Shown here piece by piece: positions 33,401-43,189 of a stretch of 64,000 bases of DNA; the stretch's first letter is position 1; each line of letters starts with the position of its first letter. The position numbers were made by a program, and so were the translations under genes. Under the pieces are notes generated by a model. The model was not told the DNA's origin and made no database searches. It saw only the letters and a list, made by a program, of their open reading frames with translations. Origin of the DNA: Liolophura sinensis (taxonomy: Eukaryota > Mollusca > Polyplacophora > Chitonida > Chitonidae); contig NC_088305.1 of the NCBI RefSeq assembly GCF_032854445.1, positions 28,978,628-29,042,627 of the forward strand, written 5' to 3'.

Positions 33401-34951
33401 AACGGCAGTCAGGTTTATGACTTGAGGCACCCACACGTCGCTAAGTACACCACCCCTATTTGCTAGACAGGCCTACCGGACAAACTTCCTAACGTAAAGC
33501 AGCAATCGAACTAGTCAGAGCTGGACTCGATCTTGCAACCTCATTGGTCAGAGATCCGGAACCATGGGATTGTTCTCAACGTGCTTTAACGGAAATTATG
33601 TTGGAAACTTCGTCATAAACTTGCCAAAGGCCGGTGGTTTACATCAGACAATCAGGTTTCTAAACTCATATGAATTACCTCCATTGTAATTAAAATCTTC
33701 GAACACAGCGTTAAGAAACAATTAAATAAAAAAATATCTGAAACTGTGGACTCACGTTAATAGCCGCACGTCATTCAGACGCCTCTGTAAAGATATCTTA
33801 TCACTCAGATACTGGTTAAAGTTATTTTTCTTCCATCCAGCTTCGTATTGGGAGAGCTCTTCTGGACTGAGGGTATTTTTATCCACTTGCACGCCTAGGC
33901 CACCCTCTCCTATAAGGAGAATCACAGTGTCATGTTTTCATGGCATTTAGAAGTTGAGAATATAACAAGATAAAGTTATCTAAATAATAACATCGTATTT
34001 ATTTCAGCGACGTTTCGGTATTGGTACTAATACTTACACCAAAATTTCGCTATTAAAGAATAGGTACTAGCAGTATAATTAATTTTCCTATTAAAGAATA
34101 GGTACTAGCACTGTAATTAATTTCGCTATTAAAGAATATTGAAATTATCATCCATACAGCTTCGTCATGTCAGGATCACTGTATGATAATGAACAAATAG
34201 GATTGCGATGAAGAGCGTTGTTACAGGTCAATATTCCAGCAAAACACGCGAACAAAGTGAAATTTAAGTTATACAGTTTGCGTGTAATCCTGTGAGAACC
34301 GATATGCGGGAAAACAGGAGTGTCTAAGTCTCCATCTCAGAATATACTACACACGCTTGTTTGCGGGGTTTGTTTTTCATGGAATAAATGCATTCAGGTA
34401 TTTGTAACTGTAATTTCTGATGCAGTTATCAGTAGTTAGTTTCATAGAATTTACTTTGGTAATTTGGGTATATTTTCATTTAACTCAACGTTCAATGAAA
34501 TGGTTTGGATACCTGGAGCGTCGGGATCTATTGGTCGCTCCATTACGAGTCCGAGGTCGTTCCTAACGCTTTCCCTGATTGGCTGAGTCTCCTCGTACAC
34601 ACCCGACCTCATCTCATTGGCACCTTTGTTGTCGACGACTGGAATGTTTTTTGTAACTCGAGTCTTTTTTCTTTTTTGGTCATTTTCCAAAGCTTGATGG
34701 ATTTTTTCTTTTCGAAGAGCCTCTAGCTTTCCGTTCACATCAGACAGCGTCTCTGCCCGTTCCACCATATCCACATATGGCTCATGTGTCACGCGATGCT
34801 TGCGCGCATGCCTAATGTACGAGTCTTCAATATACGAAGAATCAAAACTGGAGACGAATATAATCACAGCTACCATAATTATGCATGTCACTGGTAATCC
34901 AATCAGAATGATTTCCCACAGCCAATCGGAATGCCGCATATTGACTCTCAT
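24248..34951 (-). CDS. GALNT: Polypeptide N-acetylgalactosaminyltransferase, complete, 11 coding exons (about 661 aa)
   Basis: Type II Golgi enzyme that transfers GalNAc from UDP-GalNAc to Ser/Thr. Exons (right to left): 34513-34951, 33756-33909, 32207-32373, 31445-31609, 30746-30968, 30021-30138, 28968-29153, 28256-28384, 26574-26678, 26108-26236 and 24248-24418. All have GT-AG borders and stay in phase. Residues about 11-36 are a signal anchor ([20 protein letters not shown]), followed by a charged stem. The GT-A domain has [20 protein letters not shown], the metal-binding D-x-H motif (IFMDSHCE), [11 protein letters not shown], the WGGEN box ([11 protein letters not shown]) and CSHVGHIFR. 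The C-terminal ricin-type lectin has three QXW motifs (QYW, QHW, QLW), but its repeats read CLQ, CLH and CLE instead of CLD. The exact paralogue is not assigned; some catalytic motifs recall the GALNT3/4/6/12 group. Confidence 0.93.
24441..24675. repeat. Three tandem copies of a 77-79-bp unit next to GALNT exon 11
   Basis: The unit begins ACGTCATTGACCAATGGTTT and ends CTTAAGACCCCAAACCA. Lies in the last intron, starting about 25 bp from the acceptor. Confidence 0.85.
25190..25450 (-). mobile_element. SINE family A in GALNT intron 10
   Basis: ATTT-rich tail, GTGTTTTACGGCATACTCG, TCATCCGCAGGTTGCTGGC, and head remnant CTCCTGGGTCAGTGCGCC. Both ends are present but diverged. Confidence 0.75.
25650..25795. 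repeat. 29-bp minisatellite, about 5 copies
   Basis: Unit GTTGGACTGAGACATGGTG plus TTGAGGCAT; one copy lacks two bases. Confidence 0.9.
26108..26236 (-). CDS. GALNT: GALNT exon 10 (lectin alpha end and beta repeat)
   Basis: Starts [20 protein letters not shown]. With Gln from the previous exon it makes QYW. It then has [14 protein letters not shown] and GTAAGA. 43 codons, phase 0. Confidence 0.9.
26574..26678 (-). CDS. GALNT: GALNT exon 9 (lectin alpha repeat)
   Basis: TTTTTGCAG acceptor, [12 protein letters not shown] then [22 protein letters not shown] donor. 35 codons, phase 0. The C-L-D aspartate is replaced by Gln. Confidence 0.88.
26868..27168. repeat. 32-36-bp minisatellite in GALNT intron 8
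   Basis: About 8-9 copies of CACTTACATTTCTGTGATAT with GTGATGTCTCTGAA and length variants. Confidence 0.88.
27911..28255. repeat. 31-bp minisatellite abutting GALNT exon 8, 11 copies
   Basis: Unit starts at 27911, 27942, 27973 and so on, each GTACACC(C/A)TGGGATATGTG followed by ACGTGTGTCTAC. On the gene strand every unit carries GTACGTAG, the same sequence used as the exon 8 donor. Confidence 0.92.
28256..28384 (-). CDS. GALNT: GALNT exon 8 (end of catalytic domain, lectin linker)
   Basis: CGTCACAG acceptor, [39 protein letters not shown]. The donor AAT/GTACGT keeps phase 0 with exon 9. A GTAATG donor 5 bp earlier would break the frame, so I chose the later one. Confidence 0.8.
28428..28690 (-). 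mobile_element. SINE family A in GALNT intron 7
   Basis: (TTTA)n tail, TTTCACGCCGTACTCAAGA, ACTTATACGACGGCAGCC, head remnant GAGAGGTTCCTGGGTCACTG. Confidence 0.85.
28968..29153 (-). CDS. GALNT: GALNT exon 7
   Basis: TTTTCAG acceptor, [47 protein letters not shown] donor. 62 codons, phase 0. Holds the conserved Cys-Ser-His and VGH of the active-site region. Confidence 0.93.
29699..29840 (-). mobile_element. SINE family A fragment in GALNT intron 6
   Basis: (TTTA)n, GATTGGTGCTTTACTATG, ATGGTGGGAGGAAACC, CATCCGCAGGTTGCTGAC. Confidence 0.75.
30021..30138 (-). CDS. GALNT: GALNT exon 6 (WGGEN box)
   Basis: [36 protein letters not shown]. 118 bp from phase 2 to phase 0, AGG/GTTAGT donor. Confidence 0.92.
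30746..30968 (-). CDS. GALNT: GALNT exon 5
   Basis: [55 protein letters not shown]. 223 bp, phase 1 to 2. Confidence 0.92.
31190..31360. repeat. Diverged tandem repeat in GALNT intron 4
   Basis: About five irregular copies of TTTCAGGTTCCATGGGGCAG-like units of roughly 30 bp. Confidence 0.6.
31445..31609 (-). CDS. GALNT: GALNT exon 4 (D-x-H metal-binding motif)
   Basis: TTTACAG acceptor, [50 protein letters not shown] is the catalytic Mn-binding motif. 165 bp, phase 1 to 1. Confidence 0.93.
31890..32080. other. Possible degenerate tRNA-derived SINE in GALNT intron 3
   Basis: GATTTGAAAATACGACCTCG and CCGGTTGAGCAACAC recall an inverted tRNA-like head, but no family match is convincing. Confidence 0.25.
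32207..32373 (-). CDS. GALNT: GALNT exon 3
   Basis: GTTTCAG acceptor, [47 protein letters not shown]. First part of the GT-A nucleotide-binding fold. 167 bp, phase 2 to 1. Confidence 0.93.
32975..33090 (+). mobile_element. SINE family A, tail-only fragment
   Basis: GGTTTCCTCCCACCATATTA, ACATATTCTTGAGTACGGAG, CACCAATCAAATAAATAA. Confidence 0.7.
33143..33405 (+). mobile_element. SINE family A, full length, in GALNT intron 2
   Basis: GGCCTCTGTGGCTCAGTCGG head through TTCTTGAGTACGGCGTAAAA to (AAAT)n. It lies antisense to the host gene. Confidence 0.9.
33756..33909 (-). CDS. GALNT: GALNT exon 2
   Basis: TCCTTATAG acceptor; completes [12 protein letters not shown] with exon 1; then [20 protein letters not shown] and RRLNDVRLL. 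154 bp, phase 1 to 2. Confidence 0.92.
34513..34951 (-). CDS. GALNT: GALNT exon 1 (signal anchor and stem)
   Basis: ATG at 34951 begins [20 protein letters not shown]. One membrane segment follows, then a basic/acidic stem, ending [10 protein letters not shown] at CCAG/GTATCC in phase 1. Open sequence runs on past the donor to 34451 but is intronic. Met5 is an alternative start. Confidence 0.88.
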
Positions 34952-35324
34952 CGTTTCAATTGGCCAATCTGCGCTTCACGTGATGATATCCGAGTAGAAT
35001 AACCTAAAAACGGGATTCACCGCTGTATAAGATGTATACATCATCTGGGGAAGGAAGCAAAATCGAAAATGAGAATAAATGGATCATTTCATTTTGTCAA
35101 GCACACAAACAGTTATATTAGGTTGTTTTTTTCTCAATGGATAGTTATATACAATTTACCATCAGTAACATTCATGAAGGTGTGCAATTTTGAGCAATAC
35201 TTGTGTTGTTAGGAATAGTAGAAACATACTTATATAGGGAACAAAGAATTGCAGGAATACTTGTGTCAGCAAACGTTGAGAATTTAAGAGAGCGTGTATA
35301 TATAAACAGGTTTAAGAAATAACT
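34952..35324. other. Region upstream of the GALNT start, 5' UTR/promoter not resolved
   Basis: No clear TATA box or upstream exon could be assigned. Confidence 0.35.
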
Positions 35325-35542
35325 GGCAGCGTAATGACACAGGAGTCTGTCACCAATGCGGTCGATGTGAGTTCAGCTCATGCTGGCTTCCTCTCCGGTC
35401 GTACGTGGGAAGGCCTGCGGATGGTCGTGGGTTTCCCCCGGGCTCTGCCCAGTTTCCACCCACTATAATGCTGGCCGCCGTCGTATAATATTCTTGAGTA
35501 CGGCGTAAAACACCAATCAAATAAATAAATAAATAAATAAGA
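35325..35542 (+). mobile_element. SINE family A, A box missing
   Basis: Begins at CAGCGTAATGACACAGG, continues with GTGAGTTCAGCTCATGCTGG, ends TTGAGTACGGCGTAAAACAC and (AAAT)n. Confidence 0.85.
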
Positions 35543-36394
35543 AATAATGAACGTATAGAATTCCAATTTGACAAAACACATTCACCGAGGTACTGTGTAC
35601 AACAGGGATGGTAAAATGAAATCTGGCTTTTGGCCACGAGTTTAAAAATACAGGTATACATGTACATGTTTGGATCTCCGGATCACACCAGCGCTGTCAG
35701 CATGAATGTACATGTAATAAGATATAGTAAACGTATAACAAGAAATAAATTGCAAGTCTTGTTCAACTGTAGATCATATCTCAACGACCTTGACACGTCT
35801 ATTGGTTTAGCCATGGAGGTATATATAGATAGTTCAGCGAACACTTCATGTACTAGTGCTTTGTTTATCGTACACTGAATATTTTCTCACCAATCGGAAT
35901 ACTAATATTTATATGCTGCCAAACTTTCGCTATCACCTCCACTCGAATTTTTATACATTTGTTTGTTGTTTAAATACATTATAGCTGCTATTCCATTTGT
36001 TTTTTTAATTCACATTCCGTCCCCTCTGTTTTGGCAATGTTCATTTCTAAAGCATTCAGCTACTTTATTAAGCAGATTTTCTATATGTAATGGCCTTTTA
36101 ATTTTTTGTCTCGAAAATGCACTTTTTTGCTAGTATAAGTGGAGTATTTATTATTGTTTTTTCCTTGAATAAGCCTAGAATTAATGTAGCATTGTCGATT
36201 TTGCACGTAAAAACCACCTTTCAAATCTCAGCCAAACCATTTTAACTATTTCACACTTTATAATAAATGTCCAATGGTTTCCATTTCTTTGTTACAATGT
36301 TCACAAACGTCATCATCTTTTCTGCCAATTTTGTACAGATAAGAATTTGTAGGATATATCCGATTCGTCGTAATTTTATGTCTCTAGTATTTTC

Positions 36395-36745
36395 GAGTGA
36401 GTGAGCGCTTGCTTGGGATTTAACGTCATGTTTAACAATTTTTCAGTCTTAACAATTTTTCAGTCATATGGCGACGAATGGGTCTATGTAATGCGCCTCC
36501 TCGTTGCAGGACGGATTCTACCGCTCTTCAGTGAGACGACTTACCGAAGGCAAATAAGTGGCCCTACCCAAACCATTTTACCGATATGGGTCAACCAGTC
36601 AGTGCACTTCCCCTTCATGCTGAACGCCAAGCGAGGAAGTTATAACTTTCTCTTTTAAGGTCTTAGGTATGACTCAACTCAGGATTGACCCTGGATGTAC
36701 CGCTCCCGAAGCAGACGCTCTACTAACTGAGTCATTGGGGCCCTT
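36395..36745 (-). mobile_element. SINE family B nested in the LINE remnant
   Basis: GTGAGTGAGCGCTTGCTTGG, TTCAGTCATATGGCGACGAA, the body, and head remnant CTCTACTAACTGAGTCATTG. Confidence 0.85.
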
Positions 36746-37565
36746 TCTAGTACTTTCGAAGAGAGATAAGAAAACACTTTTAGTATAATTTAGCTGCAGG
36801 ATTTGCTCCCATTTACTTATAATATTTGTGTATCACAGTCACCATCGTTCAAACTATCATACAAAACACGTGTACCTTCTGCTTAAACATAGAGCTGTAT
36901 TACACCGGATAGGCAGGTTAAAGCACGCCGTACTCGTAACGTACTTTGTAGTTCAATTAGCCACTCCTTTGGTATACTTCTTACTAATTGTAATCTAAAA
37001 ACGTACCTTTTATTCTAAATTTGTCCTTAACGTCTTTAAAATTTGCAATATCACCATTAATATTTATAATGTCCTTAACATATAACATTTTATTTTTATA
37101 CTAATTCTGAAAGAAGTACGATGGTTCTTGAAAATGTGGGTTGTGCCATAAGTGATCATCTAATATGTTTCTCAGTGTTCTTCCTCTGGTTTTTCCACAC
37201 AAAAAAATTCACAAGGTTTCAGAGTTTCAATCCAAAAAGGGTTTTTTACTGTCTGTGCGATATCTTTGACGTATCTACCCCCAACGCTCTTCAACTTATC
37301 CAAGTATACAGGTGTAATCGAAATTGTTTGCCAGTTGTCTCTTCAAAAACCAACCGTTTCATCCTTCTTAGTTTTAAAGACAGGATAAAAAGCATAATGT
37401 TAATCATACTTGGACCGCCATAATCTTGTGTTATAGTTGACCTCTTTATCCCATCAGGCCAGTCATTCCAAAGAAATTTATATAGTAAACTGTTAATGTC
37501 TTTTAAAACCTATACAACGGAAGGGAAGGTAATGATAAGAAAAGATGAATCATTTTGAAAAGTGG

Positions 37566-37735
37566 GTCGTACGTGGGAAGGTCTATCAGCAAACTGCGGA
37601 TGGTCGTGGGATTCCCCAGGGTTCTGTCCGGGTTCTGTCCGGTTTCCTCCCACCATAATGCTGGCCGCCGTCGTATAAGGGAATTATTCTTGAGTGCGGC
37701 GTAAAACACCAAACAAACAACTAACTAAATAAATA
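37566..37735 (+). mobile_element. SINE family A, 5'-truncated, nested in the LINE remnant
   Basis: GTCGTACGTGGGAAGGTCTA, GCGGATGGTCGTGGGATTCC, TCTTGAGTGCGGCGTAAAAC and an AAATAAATAAA tail. Confidence 0.85.
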
Positions 37736-38078
37736 AAGAAAAGTGCCAAAGATTTGATAACCGTTATTTTACTCAGGAGGGTGAGCTTTCCTAATCTCCA
37801 TTTTTGTGATTCTAGTTTTAATTCCTCTATTCTTGCAACATAATTAATTCTCCATATGCTGTTGAAATCCGTAGTTGAGTATTGTATACCTAATGTTGAC
37901 TTCATTCACCCAGTCTATAAAGACCCAGATACAAAGAGCCTATATCCACACTGCTTTTACTTTTTCTGTATTAATTTTTAGCCCTGGTTATTTGTAATAT
38001 AATTTTAGGCAGTTCAGTGTTGTACCAAGGTGTTCTGAGACCCATGTAGAATCAGTTGAGTGTCGTCAGAATATTGAC

Positions 38079-39991
38079 TTATTTGATGTTCAGTCTCATT
38101 TATGGTTATAGCCCTTATTTTTTCATTCTTTCTTACTTATTTGATGTTCAGTCTCATTTATGGTTATAGCCCTTATTTTTTCATTCTTTCTTACTTATTT
38201 GATGTTCAGTCTCATTTATGGTTATAGCCCTTATTTTTTCATTCTTTCTTACTTATTTGATGTTCAGTCTCATTTATGGTTATAGCCCTTATTTTTTCAT
38301 TCTTTCTTACTTATTTGATGTTCAGTCTCATTTACGGTTATAGCCCTTATTTTTTCATTCTTTCTTACTTATTTGATGTTCAGTCTCATTTACGGTTATA
38401 GCCCTTATTTTTTCATTCTTTCTTACTTATTTGATGTTCAGTCTCATTTACGGTTATAGCCCTTATTCTTTCATTCTTTCTTACTTATTTGATGTTCAGT
38501 CTCATTTACGGTTATAGCCCTTATTTTTTCATTCTTTCTTACTTATTTGATGTTCAGTCTCATTTACGGTTATAGCCCTTATTTTTTCATTCTTTCTTAC
38601 TTATTTGATGTTCAGTCTCATTTATGGTTATAGCCCTTATTTTTTCATTCTTTCTTACTTATTTGATGTTCAGTCTCATTTATGGTTATAGCCCTTATTT
38701 TTTCATTCTTTCTTACTTATTTGATGTTCAGTCTCATTTATGGTTATAGCCCTTATTTTTTCATTCTTTCTTACTTATTTGATGTTCAGTCTCATTTACG
38801 GTTATAGCCCTTATTTTTTCATTCTTTCTTACTTATTTGATGTTCAGTCTCATTTACGGTTATAGCCCTTATTTTTTCATTCTTTCTTACTTATTTGATG
38901 TTCAGTCTCATTTATGGTTATAGCCCTTATTCTTTCATTCTTTCTTACATATTTGATGTTCAGTCTCATTTATGGTTATAGCCCTTATTTTTTCATTCTT
39001 TCTTACTTATTTGATGTTCAGTCTCATTTACGGTTATAGCCCTTATTTTTTCATTCTTTCTTACTTATTTGATGTTCAGTCTCATTTACGGTTATAGCCC
39101 TTATTTTTTCATTCTTTCTTACTTATTTGATGTTCAGTCTCATTTATGGTTATAGCCCTTATTTTTTCATTCTTTCTTACTCATTTGATGTTCAGTCTCA
39201 TTTATGGTTATAGCCCTTATTTTTTCATTCTTTCTTACTTATTTGATGTTCAGTCTCATTTATGGTTATGGCCCTTATTTTTTCATTCTTTCTTACTTAT
39301 TTGATGTTCAGTCTCATTTATGGTTATGGCCCTTATTTTTTCATTCTTTCTTACTTATTTGATGTTCAGTCTCATTTACGGTTATAGCCCTTATTCTTTC
39401 ATTCTTTCTTACTTATTTGATGTTCAGTCTCATTTATGGTTATGGCCCTTATTTTTTCATTCTTTCTTACTTATTTGATGTTCAGTCTCATTTACGGTTA
39501 TAGCCCTTATTCTTTCATTCTTTCTTACTTATTTGATGTTCAGTCTCATTTATGGTTATAGCCCTTATTTTTTCATTCTTTCTTACTTATTTGATGTTCA
39601 GTCTCATTTACGGTTATAGCCCTTATTTTTTCATTCTTTCTTACTTATTTGATGTTCAGTCTCATTTATGGTTATAGCCCTTATTTTTTCATTCTTTCTT
39701 ACTCATTTGATGTTCAGTCTCATTTATGGTTATAGCCCTTATTTTTTCATTCTTTCTTACTTATTTGATGTTCAGTCTCATTTATGGTTATGGCCCTTAT
39801 TTTTTCATTCTTTCTTACTTATTTGATGTTCAGTCTCATTTATGGTTATGGCCCTTATTTTTTCATTCTTTCTTACTTATTTGATGTTCAGTCTCATTTA
39901 CGGTTATAGCCCTTATTCTTTCATTCTTTCTTACTTATTTGATGTTCAGTCTCATTTATGGTTATGGCCCTTATTTTTTCATTCTTTCTTA
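38079..39991. repeat. 58-bp minisatellite, about 33 copies
   Basis: Unit TTATTTGATGTTCAGTCTCA followed by TTTAYGGTTATRGCCCTTAT and TTTTTCATTCTTTCTTAC. Variation is confined to a few positions (tatgg/tacgg, ttttt/ttctt, atagc/atggc). On the - strand the unit encodes VRKNEKIRAITINETEHQIS, the RT sequence just before the Y-S-D-D box of the adjoining LINE. 58 is not a multiple of 3, so the frame shifts in each copy. Confidence 0.95.
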
Positions 39992-40921
39992 TCATACTAC
40001 CGAGAACCTACTAATTCAGAATCGAGAGGATATATTTCCATTTTGTAGAATACAAGCCGAAATATTTGTTTGAAAAACCTGTATCCATCTTTAGTGTCAT
40101 TACCAAACCGCACTGATTCCAGTACTTGTTTAATAAACCTCCACATTGAACCTGACCAAACACGGAATCGAACTCACCACCTCGTTGCTGGAGTTGTTGT
40201 ATACTTCAGATGTACCATGCGTTTGCATGTAGTCAAGTATACAGGTAATTAGGTGTGAAATTATAACACACAGGTGCATGGTCACCATACCTTAGAGCTC
40301 AATATTGATGTTATACCTGGAAATCACCTGTCCTGTTATTGATATTTACTGGGTACATATAAACGTCTATATACAGATGTTAAATATATGGGAGACTTAG
40401 AGCAAAATAGTTGTATTTGGTGTGATTAGGGAAGTATATACAGGCCTATGCCAAGCGCACGATAATGTCTTAGAAATTAAAATACTTTGTGTTCCCCCAG
40501 CGGGCTCTGCACGGGTGGAGTTTGTTAACTTTTAGTTTGCCTTGATCACCCCCACACCCTTTCCTTCTCTGACATATATCAAAGTCTGTATTTAGTTGTC
40601 TGTAAAATCAGTCGTATTCGCTCTCAAACTTGCCTTTAGTTAGTGTCACGTAACAACACAATCTCTACACATTGATGTTGGAAGTCCATATCCTTGCAAA
40701 GAAAATCAGACACATTTGGACCCCTATCTAATTCATAATGTTAAAGTCCATAAGCTCAGTTTCGACGCCAAGAACGCATTGCCTCGGATGACGTCATAAT
40801 TATTCAAAACCCAGTGGCATGCTGGGGAATGGGCGTGGAGAGTAACTTGTTTTACAATAAGTGCACCAACATGCGGTTAGAACAAACTCCACGCAGTAAC
40901 CCAGCCTACACTACACTTTCA
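39992..40921. other. Intergenic, nothing recognised
   Basis: No continuation of the LINE and no exon recognised. Confidence 0.45.
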
Positions 40922-41275
40922 ACGAGTGAGTGAGTGAGTGAGTGCTTGGGGTTTAACGTCGTACCGGTACTCAACAATTTTTCAGTCATATGACGACGAA
41001 GGAATCCTTAGGGTGCATGCACGTGTAATGTGCCTCCTTGTTGCAGGACGGATTTCCACCGCTCTTTTATTTAGTGCTGCTTCACTGAGACGACTTACCG
41101 AAGGCAAGTAAGCTGCCCCGCCCGAGCCATTATACAGATACGGGTCAACCAGTCGTTGCACTATCCCCTTCATGCTGAACGCCAAGCGAGGAAGTTACAA
41201 CTTCCTCTTTTAAAGTCTTAGGTGTGACTCGATCAAGGATTGATCCTGGATCTACCCGTCCCGAAGCGGACCACT
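40922..41275 (-). mobile_element. SINE family B, near full length
   Basis: (GAGT)n, GCTTGGGGTTTAACGTCGTA, TTCAGTCATATGACGACGAA, the body, and a B-box region GGATTGATCCTGGATCTACC. Almost identical to 44770-45140, with the A-box end lost. Confidence 0.9.
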
Positions 41276-43189
41276 TTCAACGAATATATTCCATTCATTT
41301 TTATAACAAAATCCAGCTTTACAACCAAACTGCCGTGAGATGCTATACTACAAGACATGAAATAAAATTCATTTATTAAGGTTATATTACACTAAAACGT
41401 GTAAACAATTTCAAATATGGCAGTGTCAGAAACAAGGTTTACAGTAAGATCAACAGCAGTTTAGGAAACTGGTGTCGCCCACAGTCAACAACATGATGAA
41501 CTCCGCCCAATATCCAGCATGCCACTGGTTTCTGAATAATTATGACGCCACCCGAAGCAATGGGTTCTTGCCGTCGAAACCGAGCTCATGGCCGTTAACA
41601 TTATGTATTAGAAAAGTTGTTCTAACTTCATTTTCTTTGCCACAATGTAAACTTCAAATATGTCTGTATCTAGAGCTTATGTTGTTACGTGTCACTGACT
41701 AAAGGCAATTTTGGTAGTGAGTATCACTGATTTTACAGACAGCTGAATATAGGCGACTCTCTAAAAGAAACAGACTATAGCTGTTTGTGTACGCACGCAC
41801 AGACAGCCGTCATGGATGTGTGAGTCCGGCAGCTGAAGTTTGACCTAGTTATAACGCCGGTCTGTAGAGGCTGTTACGAGCCGCAAAAACATGATCTTAT
41901 ATTTAGACGCACAAGAAAACAAACTTATTCAGTGCTAACGTGTACACGTAGAAATCGGCCTCCGCTGAGAGCTGATATACACCTGTAGATCGTTATGTAT
42001 ATACAAGGAGCCCGTACGACTTAAGTCTGGCGACTGTGTGCATAGTGGCACATTTCATGTCCCTATCTCCCCCTGGCAGCTTATTCACTACGCATCATGG
42101 GAAGAGTAGGCCAATATGTACATGCCGGGCATGAGGCAGTATCCCGAGAGGTAAAGGTGGTTTCGCTCAGGCCCTGTGGGTTTCCGCCACCCCAAAAACA
42201 TGACTGTTCAATTGTTGTATATTCCCTATATATTTAAAGCTTGTCTATAACAGTTTTATACACCGGTACACGTAAATGCGCTTCACAGGTCTCCATCTTA
42301 TAGCGGTTATTAAAGCGACTCAAGTCAGGACGTGAATGCATTCATCGATACATATGAAAATAACCTACCTCTGGTACGTTTGAAATCTCTTCAGCCAGGC
42401 TCCGAAGCTACGTGTATGAAGACTATATGCTAGCTCTTCTTGCATAGTTTTAAACTGTTCTTTGGATGCAATATTACTGCCATCAACACCGGCAAAGCGT
42501 TCCGCATTTAAGAGCGCAGTGCATTGTCAACCGGCCGGCCATTCGCTGTTGTCGGGGTCCCCTCAGCTGGCTTCACGCTTCAAATTCTGTCCACTCCCAG
42601 TTGAGGAAGTTTATAGGCTACACAGAGCTGGGTTACGTCGACCTATACAAAACTGAACGCGCAGCGGCAATCGCGTGAAGTCGCCTCGGTTTTAATTGCG
42701 TTTTCAGTCAGATGCATACCGTTGAAAGCCATTCAGGTAAATATTCGAATACAAAAAAAAAAATAGAAATTCAATTCAGATACCGTCATATAACAACCAC
42801 AACGCATGAGTTAATTATTCATACAGTCTAGGGCTAAGTTTGAGAAGTAGGTACAGCATATCAACACCAACAAAACAAAGTCTTTCAACAGGTAAAAGTG
42901 TTTTTAAAAACAGTTTACCTTCATGGCATGTCGATTGCTGTGTCTTTTGCAAGTTGCAGGCATATTACTTCAGCACGATCTTCTCTAAAGAATGCCTACA
43001 TGAAAACGATGTCCCAGTGCTGACAGAACGTAATATATTTTTCTGTTTTTATTGTCAATGCCACAGGCACTGGTGTAAGGAACTCTCTTATTTAAAAATT
43101 GAGACATTTGCCCTGCTCTTAATTTTGCCAGACATTATAGCAAGGCTATTTTCATGATATTCCCAAACTTTACTCAGTACTGTGATAAT
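41276..43189. other. Intergenic, one doubtful exon
   Basis: No repeat family recognised. A possible - strand exon at about 42369-42520 is described in the findings. Confidence 0.4.

Larger units (their letters stand above)
36200..38078 (-). mobile_element. Second LINE remnant (L1/Tx1-like RT C-terminal half), decayed
   Basis: In element order: ITINETEHQISQYSDDTQL (catalytic Y-S-D-D at 38059-38076), then INYVARIEELKLESQ and KLTLLSKITVIKSLAL, then FLWNDWPDGIKRSTI, MLYVKDIINING and finally CEHCNKEMETIGHLL. Stops and frameshifts throughout. It is interrupted by SINE B (36395-36745) and SINE A (37566-37735). The right end runs into the 58-bp array. Confidence 0.75.

Noticed and set aside
34451-34512. 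Extension of GALNT exon 1 to the in-frame stop
   Set aside because: A phase-matching donor at 34511-34512 joins to exon 2 and restores the family's DAPGE motif.
38079-39991. CRISPR-like regular array
   Set aside because: Units are contiguous with no spacers, in an animal genome, and derive from a LINE; it is a minisatellite.
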